The notes beneath the pieces were generated by a model. That model ran no database searches and was not told where the DNA came from. It saw nothing but the letters and a program-made list of their open reading frames with translations. Positions 25,529 through 33,547 of a stretch of 64,000 bases of DNA are shown in pieces (within the stretch, counting starts at the first letter, position 1; every line of letters starts with the position of its first letter). The DNA is from Nannocystis exedens (GTDB lineage Bacteria > Myxococcota_A > Polyangia > Nannocystales > Nannocystaceae): NCBI RefSeq assembly GCF_002343915.1, contig NZ_NETK01000001.1:6958001-7022000 (forward strand). The letters run 5' to 3'. Made by a program: the position numbers and the translations under genes.

Positions 25529-26131
25529 GTGTCGTCACCCAAAATCGCAGCCCGCATGATCCTGGGCTACGTCGGCCTGGTCGAAGGCGCCGCGGCCCTC
25601 ATTCGCTTCCGCGAGCGAACGGCCGCCTTTCAGGCCGCGACCGAACGGGCCGAGGCCCTCGGGCGCCGGCTCGTCGTGATCGGCGACCCCGACGCCGGCA
25701 TGCACACCCGGCTGATGCGTGCCTACGGCTGCGGCGACGTGTGCGTCGACTTGAACGGCTGCCGCGGGTGCCCGGTCACGGTCGTCGCCGACATCACCAA
25801 GGGCCCGATCGCCGACATCGCCGACGACTCCGCCGTCGTGTTCGTGTCCTGCGTCCTCGAGTACGTCCCGGATCTCAACGCAGCGCTCGCTGAAATCTCG
25901 CGGATGGCCGGCAGCGCCGACAACGTGTTCGTCGTCACCGTTCAGCCGTGGACATTGACCGCACGGCTCTACCCGGGCGCACGCTGGCGGGGCACCGTGA
26001 ACGCCGACGGCAGCGGCCAGGCCGTCGCCATGAGGGCCGTCGGCCTCGAGGAGAAGCTCGTCATCACCGGCGCGCTGGGCGTCGCCCTCGCGGCCGCGTT
26101 CTGGCCGAAGGGACGGAGACGAGGGCCATGA
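25529..26131 (+). CDS. mobile-module ORF3: methyltransferase-like fold with terminal membrane segments
   Basis: This is a 200-residue protein starting at a GTG. The middle part reads like a class I SAM-dependent fold: RLVVIGDPDAGMHTRLMRAY, then an acidic strand end DVCVDLNG, DITKGPIADIADDSAVVFVS and CVLEYVPDLNAALAEISRMA. The glycine-rich loop is degenerate, so catalysis is uncertain. The C-terminus is hydrophobic (LVITGALGVALAAAFWP) with a basic end. It overlaps the next gene by ATGA. Similar pairing with small membrane proteins and an integrase hints at a conserved element type. Confidence 0.6.
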   Translation: MSSPKIAARMILGYVGLVEGAAALIRFRERTAAFQAATERAEALGRRLVVIGDPDAGMHTRLMRAYGCGDVCVDLNGCRGCPVTVVADITKGPIADIADDSAVVFVSCVLEYVPDLNAALAEISRMAGSADNVFVVTVQPWTLTARLYPGARWRGTVNADGSGQAVAMRAVGLEEKLVITGALGVALAAAFWPKGRRRGP

Positions 26132-26331
26132 CGACCTCGAACGTCGAGCAGGCCCTCGAGCTCGCGCGAGCCGAGGCGCGCGCGCTCACTGATCAGCTCC
26201 GCCAGGCCCGCGCGGACCTGCATCGCCTCGGCATCGCCGACCAGAATCGGGCCCTGGTCTGCGCCGCTGTGTCCGGTGCGTTCGGCGTGCTGTGCGGCAT
26301 CGGCATTGGATTGAGCATGCGGAAGAAATGA
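26128..26331 (+). CDS. mobile-module ORF4: small coiled-coil membrane protein
   Basis: The product has 67 residues and overlaps ORF3 by ATGA. A charged helix (VEQALELARAEARALTDQLR) is followed by one membrane segment (LVCAAVSGAFGVLCGIGIGL) and a basic end MRKK. No family is recognised. It is the third protein of this operon with a hydrophobic C-terminal helix. Confidence 0.6.
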   Translation: MTTSNVEQALELARAEARALTDQLRQARADLHRLGIADQNRALVCAAVSGAFGVLCGIGIGLSMRKK

Positions 26332-26401
26332 TGGCTGTGGCCAATTTAACCGGAGGTGGAATGTGGTGAAGGTAGGTACTGCTCGCGGAGGGAACACGGA
26401 C

Positions 26402-26605
26402 ATGGGCTGGAAGCCGGCCAGCGCTTCATCAGCCCTGCTGAGGGCTTCCGAGGTCGCCGAGTGGATCGGCTCTACTGAAGCGCAGGTGCGGAACATGCGG
26501 GCGCGCGCCCAACTCCCGCCCCCCGTCAAGATCCCGGGGCTGGGGGTTCGATGGCTTCGAAGCGATCTTGAGAAGTGGCTCGCTCAGTTCGGGGAGCGGC
26601 ACTAA
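26402..26605 (+). CDS. AlpA-type DNA-binding protein (putative excisionase)
   Basis: This is a small helix-turn-helix protein of the AlpA/MerR-like excisionase type: LLRASEVAEWIGSTEAQVRN, then a PPPVKIPGLGVRWLRSDLEK wing typical of the family. It is nearly identical in its core to the protein at 45476-45748, and both precede integrases of one family. The start is ATG 26402 (MGWKPAS); 26363 is an alternative. Likely role: control of recombination direction or of the operon. Confidence 0.78.
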   Translation: MGWKPASASSALLRASEVAEWIGSTEAQVRNMRARAQLPPPVKIPGLGVRWLRSDLEKWLAQFGERH

Positions 26606-26759
26606 TCGCGGGTATGACGACGGGGAGGGGAGGGGAGGGGAAGACGCACCCAGAGGTTCGGCCCCGGCCTCTCTCGAACAACATCTTCCATTCCTTACTT
26701 GATCGCGGCCCTGGCCAGAGGTAACTCCGGCACAGGACTGCGCGGAAAGGTACGCGCAG

Positions 26760-27971
26760 ATGGTTAAGGTGAGACAACGAACGGACACGAAAGAGCCCGG
26801 ATGGCAGGTCGACATCAAGGCCATGCCCCTCGGTGGGCTCAAGGCACAGCGGTACCGGTACACCGCGCCGCGCTCGATCACCAGCAAGTCGGCGGCCCTG
26901 CGGTGGGGCGAGCAGGTCCGCCGGGAGATCGAAGCCGGGAGGCCGCCCCCGCAGGCCAAGGCCGGCAAGGCGAGGGCCGTCGAGGAGAAGGTCGAGCCGG
27001 TGGCTCAGCCGGTGCAATCGGCGAAGCGGCCCAACACGATTCGGGAGGCCGTGAAGGTCTACCTCGCCGATTGCGCCGGGCGGGGCAACGCGGCTTCGAC
27101 GATCGAGGCGAAGAGGCTGAAGCTCGAGCATGTCGTGGCGATCGTGGGCGACGCATCGGTTGCGGAGGCGGGCGAGGCCGAGGCGAGCCAGGTTCGCGCT
27201 GCGATGCGGGCGCGGGGCTACGCGACCACGACCATCAACCAGGCGATGGACGACTTCGCCATGATGCTGCGGCGCTGCCACGTGCTTCGCCTGCGCAGCG
27301 CCCCGCCGGAGGAGATCGAGAAGATCAGGGACCGCCAGGCGGCGGTCTCGAAGGCGTACGACGACGGGACGTTCGAGGCGCTCGTCTCCGTGGCCACGGA
27401 GCTCGGCCCCGAGTACGCCGCGCTCCTGCTGGTGTGCGGCGAGACGGCGCTGCGGGTGGGTGAGTTCATCGGGCTCGAGGTCCGCGACGTGGACCTCGAG
27501 CGCCGCACGCTCCGAGTCGAGCGCTCGGTGAGCCCGACCGGCGAGGTCACGCCGCCCAAGAACGGCAAGCCGCGCACCCTGTCGATGACCGAGCGGCTGA
27601 CGGCCGCGCTCGTTCCCTTCGTCGATGGCCGCCCGAAGGATGCCCCGCTGTTCGAGGGACGCAGCGGCGGTCGGATCAGCCGGCCTGGCATCCGTCATCG
27701 GCTCGCTCGCGTGCAGGCGATGGTCGGCCTCCAGACCAAGGGCGCTCACGTCCTGCGCCACTCCGCCGCGACCTCCGCCCTCGCCGGTGGCGCCGATCTG
27801 GTGTCGGTCCAGAAGCTCCTCGGCCACCAACACCTTGCTACCACGGTCGCCGCATACCTCCACGACACGGGCGACGCGCAGGAGCGCGCCGTCGTCGCGC
27901 TTGAGAAAGCGAGGGCGTCGGCTCCGAAAGTTGTCACGGATCCGTCACGGGCGCCGAGGACCCGTTCCTAG
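26760..27971 (+). CDS. tyrosine integrase of the 23.6-28.0 kb module
   Basis: This is a site-specific recombinase of 403 residues. The N-terminal arm-binding part has RYRYTAPRSITSKSAALRWG, shared with the integrase at 46 kb. Catalytic residues: Arg in TALRVGEFIGLE, Lys in TPPKNGKPRTL, His-x-x-Arg in HVLRHSAATSA, His in LLGHQHL, and Tyr in VAAYLHD. The frame ends at a TAG. Without that codon it would continue for GKGMPKKRKHHR to a TGA at 28011, exactly like the tail of the related fragment at 40.4 kb. A core-type inverted repeat overlaps this second stop. Confidence 0.9.
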   Translation: MVKVRQRTDTKEPGWQVDIKAMPLGGLKAQRYRYTAPRSITSKSAALRWGEQVRREIEAGRPPPQAKAGKARAVEEKVEPVAQPVQSAKRPNTIREAVKVYLADCAGRGNAASTIEAKRLKLEHVVAIVGDASVAEAGEAEASQVRAAMRARGYATTTINQAMDDFAMMLRRCHVLRLRSAPPEEIEKIRDRQAAVSKAYDDGTFEALVSVATELGPEYAALLLVCGETALRVGEFIGLEVRDVDLERRTLRVERSVSPTGEVTPPKNGKPRTLSMTERLTAALVPFVDGRPKDAPLFEGRSGGRISRPGIRHRLARVQAMVGLQTKGAHVLRHSAATSALAGGADLVSVQKLLGHQHLATTVAAYLHDTGDAQERAVVALEKARASAPKVVTDPSRAPRTRS

Positions 27972-28003
27972 GTGGGCAAGGGAATGCCCAAAAAGCGTAA
28001 GCA

Positions 28004-28033
28004 TCATAGGTGATTAGCTCGAATCATCTGTGA
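28004..28033. repeat. inverted repeat, candidate recombination core site
   Basis: The arms TCATAGGTGATT and AATCATCTGTGA are near-complementary 12-mers separated by the 6-bp spacer AGCTCG. This is the geometry of a tyrosine-recombinase core. It overlaps the extended end of the integrase gene and corresponds position for position to 40391-40420. Confidence 0.55.
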
Positions 28034-28143
28034 CACGTGAACCAGTATCTGTGGAACAAGTTCTGACCCATCCTCGCCAAAAGCTCCTCCGCTGCCAAAA
28101 CGCCGCGGATCTCCACCCGGAGGGGCTTGGGCGGGGAGGGCGA

Positions 28144-28188
28144 CTTGCCACGGGTTGCCTCTGGGTGCCTCTGGTTGCCACAAATCTG
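28144..28188. repeat. TTGCC-type short direct repeats
   Basis: Four spaced words occur in 40 bp (TTGCCACGGG, TTGCCTCTGG, GTGCCTCTGG, TTGCCACAAA), spaced about 10 bp apart. Helical spacing next to an integrase gene suggests protein-binding sites such as integrase arm sites. Unproven. Confidence 0.4.
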
Positions 28189-28525
28189 CCCCAAAAACCC
28201 GCTTAGATTGGGTAATCTCCGTCAGCTTAGCAAGCGCGAGTCGCGCTTCATCGGGCGCACCAGCTCGGCGAGCTCGGGGGCGATCGTCCGGCTCCGTCCG
28301 GCGTCGCGCCGCGGCGCGCTCGGAGGGGCTGGTCGAGGCGTTGGCGACGGCGGGCGCCGACCTCGAGCGACTCGCCCTGGGCGCTCTACGCCGGCAGGCG
28401 TCCCGCGTGCGGGCCACCCGTCCCGCGTGCGGGCCAGGGCGCGGTGACGCGGCGCGGGCTCGGCAACGATCTCGCCGACTTGGTGAGCGGGGGCGCGCGG
28501 TCGTGCGGATGCAGAGCCGGGCGTC
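28189..28525. other. gene-free stretch upstream of the IS91 transposase
   Basis: No gene is supported. It contains two copies of CGTCCCGCGTGCGGGCCA spaced 20 bp apart (28399-28416 and 28419-28436), each with an internal CCCGC/GCGGG palindrome. They might belong to the end of the IS91-like element, where hairpins are expected. Confidence 0.4.
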
Positions 28526-29620
28526 ATGCCCGCGTGCGCGAGGCCGGGCGTCTACGTCCCGCGGCAGACCCACGACTGCGACGCAGCGGTGCTCGTGCGC
28601 CGGCACCTCGCCGGCTTCCTTGAGCGGCTCGAGGAGAGCGGCCACGGCCCGCTGCCGGAGTTCGTGAAGGCCGAGCTGGAGGGTCTCGAGGGCTGCGGCG
28701 ACTTCGCACGAGGGTTCGTGCGGACGGCCTGCCGCACCTGCGGGGACGAGCTACGGGTGCCGTTCGCGTGTCGGGGACGCGGCTTCTGCCCGTCCTGCAT
28801 GGGCCGGCGGATGGCCGAGGGCGCGGCGCTCCTGGTCGACTACGTGCTGCCCGCCGGCGGGTACCGACAATGGGTCCTCTCGTTCCAGGGCCCGCTGGCG
28901 GTGCGGCTCGGCTACGACACCGACCTGCTCGCCGCGGTCTGCGAGCTGGCGCGGGCGGTGATGCAGGGCATGCGGCGCGCCGTGAAGCAGCGGCACGACC
29001 TCGCCTCAGTCACGCCGCTGCACGCCGGCGTCATGGTCGCGGTGCAGCGATTCCGCAGCGACCTCGGTCTCTACGTCCACCTGCACTGCCTGGTCACGGA
29101 CGGCGTCTTCGAGGACCTCGGCGAGGGCATTCGCTTCCTGCATGCAGACCCGCCGACGCCAGCGCGTATGACCGCCGTGCTCGCGCAGGTGCATGACGCG
29201 CTCCTCGCCGCGCACGCGGACGACGACCTCGACATGGACCCGACGCTTCGCGCCTGCGTGCAGCGCTCGCTCGCCGGCCCGCACCTCGCGCCCGCAGCCG
29301 AGCCCGTCGCCGCGCCGCCGCTGACGATGTCGGCCTTCGGCATGCACCTCCACGCCGCGACGACCGTCGATGGCCGCGATCGCCAGCAGCTCGAACGCCT
29401 CTGCCGCTACCTCCTTCGCCCGCCCTTCGCACACAACGCCGTCCAGGCGCTCCCCGATGGCCGCGTCCGCGTCCACTTCAAGACCCCGTGGCGCCGCGGC
29501 ATCGCCCATGCCGACATGGACGCGGACAAGTTTCTGGCGCGCCTGTGTGCCCTCGTCCCGCCGCCGGGCTTCCACATGGTCCGCTACTTCGCGCCGGCGC
29601 CCGACACGCCTGTCGTGAGC
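28526..29620 (+). pseudogene. IS91-family HUH transposase, 3'-truncated
   Basis: This is a rolling-circle (Y2/HUH) transposase. Visible: the zinc-binding N-terminus (CRTCGDELRVPFACRGRGFC, then PSCMGRRMAEG), the HxH metal motif in YVHLHCLVTDGVF, and the catalytic Tyr region ERLCRYLLRPPFAHNAVQ. The family sequence stops at GFHMVRYFAP, where a C-terminal basic domain would follow. The rest of the open frame is unrelated and overlaps the next gene. The 3' end of the element is therefore lost. Confidence 0.82.
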
Positions 29621-29697
29621 GTTGACATGCGGTCCGCTGCGCGGGTGCCACTGCTCTCGATTCTCGTCCGGCGCGCTTCTTGCTCGGCGCGTAGTTC

Positions 29698-31011
29698 ATG
29701 CGTTCGACTTCTACACTCGCCATGCTGCTCCTCTGCCAGTGCAACGTGGAATCCCCGCTCTTCGTCACCGAGGGTCCGTCAGGAGGCTCGACGACCGACG
29801 CGACGACGGGCGGGCCGTCCGACTCGACCTCGACCTCGACCTCGACCTCGACCTCGGACAGTGAGGCGACTTGGACGGATGGAGAACCCGACCAGCCGAC
29901 GGAGAGCGGCGGTCCTGGCGAGTGCGAGGGATGGCCGGAGCAGGGCTTCTCGCCGCTCTGGGCTCCGAGTGGTGAAAGCACCGGAGAGCCGATGCCGGAC
30001 CCGGTCGAGTTTGCCTGCCCGGGCGCACGCTGGATCTACGTGTCGACCAGCACGACCGCCTCCTATAGTGATCTGGCGGTCGACTCGCGCGGCCACGTGC
30101 TGATCGCCGGGCCCGAATGTCCCGGCTTCGTGGTGCGTGAGCTCGACGCCGAGGGCGCCCTGCTCGATGCGGTGATCGTCGGCCCCCATCCGGAGACGGT
30201 GCACCACTTCGCCGGCGTGGACGCCGAGGACAGCCGGTATATCGCGTATGTGCGCTACAGCGGCCAACCCGCCACCGGGATCCGCAAGTACGATCGAGAC
30301 GGGGTGCTCGTGTGGGAGCGCGAGCTCGGAGCGCCCGAGCCCACCCCGGTCGTATTCGCCGTGAATTCCACCGGCGACACGGTCCTGAGCATGATCTCCG
30401 AGGACGACCCGCGCACGCGGCTCATCAAGCACGATGTTGATGGCGCGCTGGTCTTCGACAAGGAGCTGCCCGGCGCGACGATCAGCGTGCTCGATGTCGA
30501 CACCGCCGGCACGATGGCGGGTTTCGACTGGAGCAGTCAGTCGGGTGTCGCCAAGGGCTCGGCCGTCAAGCTCTCGCCCGACGCCGCGGTGCTGTGGTCG
30601 CACGAGCCGGAGGGGGTGATGAATCGGGCGCACGCGCGCTGGCTCGCAGGCGGCGACATGCTGTTCGCGTCCATGTTCTCCGGCACCAACAATTCGACGG
30701 TCGGGCGCTACACCGCAGATGGCACGGTCGTCTGGGAGCATCCGGGTCCGCAATTCGACATCAACGATTCGGTCGTCGACCTCGCCTCCAACGGCGCGGG
30801 CGAGCTGGCCATCGGCATCGACTGGTTCGGCGAGATGCGGGTCGCCAAGGTCGAGGCCTCGGGCGACCCGGGCGTGTCCCATACCTGCGCAACGGACGCG
30901 CTGGCGAGCGCCCGGGTGACGATCGGCGCCGACGGCTCGCTGTATCTACTCGGGGCCGCGAATATCGATGGATTCATCCGGGTCTTCGTCGCGGCCTTCG
31001 ATGGCTCGTGA
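29698..31011 (+). CDS. beta-propeller-type lipoprotein with Thr/Ser linker
   Basis: The ATG at 29698 opens a signal with lipobox (AMLLLCQC) and a linker with alternating Ser/Thr (DSTSTSTSTSTS). Cys-containing and repeated blade-like segments follow (YSDLAVDSRGHVLIAGPECP, GIRKYDRDGVLVWERELGAP, ARVTIGADGSLYLLGAANID). 437 residues, predicted outer-surface or periplasmic. It begins about 80 bp after the IS91 sequence breaks off. Similar in style to the proteins at 21.9 and 53.5 kb. Function unknown. Confidence 0.75.
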   Translation: MRSTSTLAMLLLCQCNVESPLFVTEGPSGGSTTDATTGGPSDSTSTSTSTSTSDSEATWTDGEPDQPTESGGPGECEGWPEQGFSPLWAPSGESTGEPMPDPVEFACPGARWIYVSTSTTASYSDLAVDSRGHVLIAGPECPGFVVRELDAEGALLDAVIVGPHPETVHHFAGVDAEDSRYIAYVRYSGQPATGIRKYDRDGVLVWERELGAPEPTPVVFAVNSTGDTVLSMISEDDPRTRLIKHDVDGALVFDKELPGATISVLDVDTAGTMAGFDWSSQSGVAKGSAVKLSPDAAVLWSHEPEGVMNRAHARWLAGGDMLFASMFSGTNNSTVGRYTADGTVVWEHPGPQFDINDSVVDLASNGAGELAIGIDWFGEMRVAKVEASGDPGVSHTCATDALASARVTIGADGSLYLLGAANIDGFIRVFVAAFDGS

Positions 31012-31020
31012 TCGCATGGA

Positions 31021-31038
31021 TGTCCTGAAGGACATGTC
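31021..31038. repeat. TGTCC-N4-GGACA palindrome
   Basis: TGTCCTGAAGGACATGTC lies 10 bp after the stop codon of the preceding lipoprotein. It belongs to the short palindrome family that is dense beyond 48 kb. Confidence 0.6.
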
Positions 31039-31094
31039 AAACGAAGCTGGCGAACAAGAGGACGCACAGCCTGACGCCGGGCGAGCACAAACTA

Positions 31095-31200
31095 CGGGCG
31101 GGTGCAGACGCGCTCCTGCTCGACGATCGTGCGATAGCCGCGGGCGCCCTGCGGCTGGAGGTAGATCGTGGGCGGCCTGCGGCGCGACCAGTAAGCGGAG
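31095..31200 (-). pseudogene. possible C-terminal gene fragment
   Basis: The minus-strand frame reads AYWSRRRPPTIYLQPQGA, then RGYRTIVEQERVCTRP and TAG. It looks like the tail of a real protein, but there is no start and no family is recognised. Confidence 0.25.
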
Positions 31201-31294
31201 TCCGAACGCTTTCGGGTCTTTGCGCTATTCGCGGACTATTCGGTCCTGCACGCGGCCCCCGGCGCGGTGGGGTCCGTCAACGAGGGTACGCTAG

Positions 31295-31627
31295 CTGCTG
31301 CGCGATCGCAACCTCGCCGACCCGCTCGAGCTCGACGTCCACTTCGCCGCCGGCCGCTACGACGAGGTCCGCACCCGCTGCATCGCCCTCGCCGACGAGG
31401 CCGAGCGCCGCGGCAGCAGCGAGGACTCGCCGTCCCTCAGCGGCAGCGTGCGCGTCGAGGTCCTGATCGGCATGGTCGACGCGATCGCCCGCATGTGGGC
31501 CGGCGACAAGGTCCCGGCCAGGGAGGGCGGCGAGCGCCTCCAGGCCTTGCTCCCCCAGCTGCTGCGCGCCTGCGCCGTCGATGCCGACACGTTCATGCGC
31601 GCCTTCGAGGCGGCGAGCGGTCCGTGA
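31295..31627 (+). pseudogene. C-terminal fragment of an unknown protein
   Basis: After a TAG at 31292-31294 the frame is open for 110 codons: LLRDRNLADPLELDVHFAAG, RYDEVRTRCIALADEAERRG, ending MRAFEAASGP. Composition is protein-like and helical (TPR-like). There is no start codon or ribosome binding site, so the 5' part has probably been deleted. Confidence 0.4.
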
Positions 31628-31669
31628 CCGCGCGAGCACGCCGCGATCCGGGCGCCCGCTCGCGCGCGG

Positions 31670-33166
31670 TCACTGGCAGCCGCCGTCCCACTCGTGCGCG
31701 CCGATGCTGAGCGGCAGCGTGCGCGGGAGGCCGTCGATGTCGTCCGGCACTTCCGCGGTGATGTCGCGACCGCCCTGCGTCACCGTGCACGGGCTGAGGG
31801 CGTCGAGGACCATGTCGTCGTCGGGGCCGACGATGGTCTGCGCCAGCTTGAGGTTGTCGGCGGCGTTCGCGAGCCCGTCCTCGAACTCCATCACCGTCTT
31901 CCACTGTCGCATCGGGCTGCTCCCGTAGAGGGTCCAGTTGCAATCGAGCACGTTGTTGCGCGCGTTCTTCGGCACCGACCCGCCGCTGTTCGAGAAGACG
32001 CAAGTCGCGGAGATGTTTTCCGACTCGATCAGGTTGTTGTCGACGGTCGGCGTCGCGTTCATGCCCAACCAGATCCCGTAGGGGGTGCCGATGTCGACGT
32101 CCTGCAGGTAGATGCTGTTGCCCAGGACCTTCGCCGCGCCGCCTTCCAGGTAGATCCCGTACGCTTTGCCCAGCACGGCGGACATATCGATCACGTTGTC
32201 GGCGATCAGGCCGTTGGAACTGACCGCCGTGACGGCGAACGAGGGCCTCGGGACGTCGACGACGTCGAAGCGGAAGCGGTTGGCGACGATGTTCGGGTCG
32301 CCGAAGTCGACGCCATTGCCGACGATCCGGGTCGAGGCGACGTCCTCGGTCGGTTCGATGACGTTGTTGCGGATGGTGGCGTCGCCCGCCACGAACAGCG
32401 CAGCCCGGTGCTCCCCGCGCGAGACGCCGACGTGGAAGCCGTCGAGCACCGTGCCGCCGGACACGCCGGCGGGGATCTCGATCGACCGGTGGGGATCGGA
32501 GTCGGACGACGGGAGCGCCACCGCCGACTCGTCGATGATTCGCGTGACGTACTGCGCCGGGTCGCGCTCGCCCCAGTCGGCCCGGTAGCTGCCGTACAGC
32601 GAGACGCCGTCGATCATCACGATGTGGTCGTCGTTGCTGTAGTCGACGGCGTAGTCGCCCTCGGCGACGCGGATGGTGTCGATGGTGCCCAGCTGTCCGG
32701 CCCTGTCAATGGCCCACTGGATCGTCCGCAGCGGCAGCTCGACGGTCCCGGGGTTGCCGTCTTGACCGTCGCCACGCACGTAAAGCACGTTGGCCTCGCC
32801 GCCGATCCCGGTAGTGCTGCCGTCGCTGGTCGAGCTCTCGGTCGTGGTGTCGCCGGTCGTGGTGGTGTCGCCGGTCGTGGTGGTGTCGCCGGTCGTGGTG
32901 GTGTCGCCGGTCGTGGTGGTGTCGCCGGTCGTGGTGGTGTCGCCGATCGTGGTGTCGACGGCCATCGTGTCGCTGGTCGTCGGCTGCTCGGTCGTGGTCG
33001 ACGTGGTCGGGCTCGACGTGGCATCGGCGCCCATGGTCGTGTCGGGCGCGCTGGCCGACATCGTCGACTCGCCCGCCGACGTGTCGGGGCTCGTGGCGCC
33101 GGGTTCGGTGGTGCTCGAGGTGGACGCGCTGCCGTCACCCCCGCTGTCGCCACACGCCGGGCTCAC
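31670..33166 (-). CDS. right-handed beta-helix protein with GDTTTT linker, missing signal peptide
   Basis: The linker contains five GDTTTT units encoded by an 18-bp tandem repeat (about 32846-32945). The C-terminal 350 residues have the repeated turns of a parallel beta-helix (GGTVLDGFHVGVSRGEHRAA, NGLIADNVIDMSAVLGKAYG, NNLIESENISATCVFSNSGG), with a DUF1565-like opening (LYVRGDGQDGNPGTVELPLR, then TIQWAID). The family normally carries a lipoprotein signal. Here the frame starts at a GTG directly before SPACGDSGG, and that GTG overlaps the stop of the upstream gene (GTGA). The export signal appears to have been replaced by an unrelated gene, so the product may not be secreted. Confidence 0.65.
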   Translation of the reverse strand: MSPACGDSGGDGSASTSSTTEPGATSPDTSAGESTMSASAPDTTMGADATSSPTTSTTTEQPTTSDTMAVDTTIGDTTTTGDTTTTGDTTTTGDTTTTGDTTTTGDTTTESSTSDGSTTGIGGEANVLYVRGDGQDGNPGTVELPLRTIQWAIDRAGQLGTIDTIRVAEGDYAVDYSNDDHIVMIDGVSLYGSYRADWGERDPAQYVTRIIDESAVALPSSDSDPHRSIEIPAGVSGGTVLDGFHVGVSRGEHRAALFVAGDATIRNNVIEPTEDVASTRIVGNGVDFGDPNIVANRFRFDVVDVPRPSFAVTAVSSNGLIADNVIDMSAVLGKAYGIYLEGGAAKVLGNSIYLQDVDIGTPYGIWLGMNATPTVDNNLIESENISATCVFSNSGGSVPKNARNNVLDCNWTLYGSSPMRQWKTVMEFEDGLANAADNLKLAQTIVGPDDDMVLDALSPCTVTQGGRDITAEVPDDIDGLPRTLPLSIGAHEWDGGCQ

Positions 33167-33471
33167 TGTGAGTCCTTCCCATGCAGCAGGAGTTCATGGA
33201 ACTTGGGGCCGGGTTTGTCTGTTGGGCCGTAAACCCACGCAAGCGATGCTTCGGGGTAATTGGCCTCATGCAACCCATCCGCAACGCGGAGGAGGATGCT
33301 CAAGAGCCTGACATCCGCTTCCGCAATCAACTGCCCAAGCTGGCGATGGACGCGATCAGGCGTTGCCTTCCTTGTCAGGTAATCGGATACCATCAAATAA
33401 ATACACCGCTTCGCCACGGGATCCAGCGCCTCACGAGCTTTCTTCCAGCCTTCCTCCATCCCGAGGATCAT
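33163..33471 (-). CDS. hypothetical protein (102 aa)
   Basis: The frame starts at ATG 33471 (a second Met lies four codons on). It reads as a helical soluble protein (KRCIYLMVSDYLTRKATPDR, QLGQLIAEADVRLLSILLRV). Base composition is less GC-rich than the neighbours, suggesting separate origin. The TGA overlaps the GTG of the beta-helix frame. No family is recognised. The 5' end could be incomplete because no clear ribosome binding site precedes it. Confidence 0.5.
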   Translation of the reverse strand: MILGMEEGWKKAREALDPVAKRCIYLMVSDYLTRKATPDRVHRQLGQLIAEADVRLLSILLRVADGLHEANYPEASLAWVYGPTDKPGPKFHELLLHGKDSQ

Positions 33472-33547
33472 CCAATCTTCGTCGATGCTTTCCTCGATGC
33501 GTCTGGCACCTCGGCTCTGTGCCTATCGGGTCACCTGACGCTGGTTC

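Noticed and set aside
32846..32945. Regular tandem repeat that could suggest a CRISPR array
   Set aside because: Units are 18 bp, directly adjacent with no spacers, and encode GDTTTT in frame.
31694..33232. 512-codon plus-strand frame with repeated GVAGRG units
   Set aside because: Antisense of the 18-bp tandem repeat and beta-helix gene; no start signal or domain.
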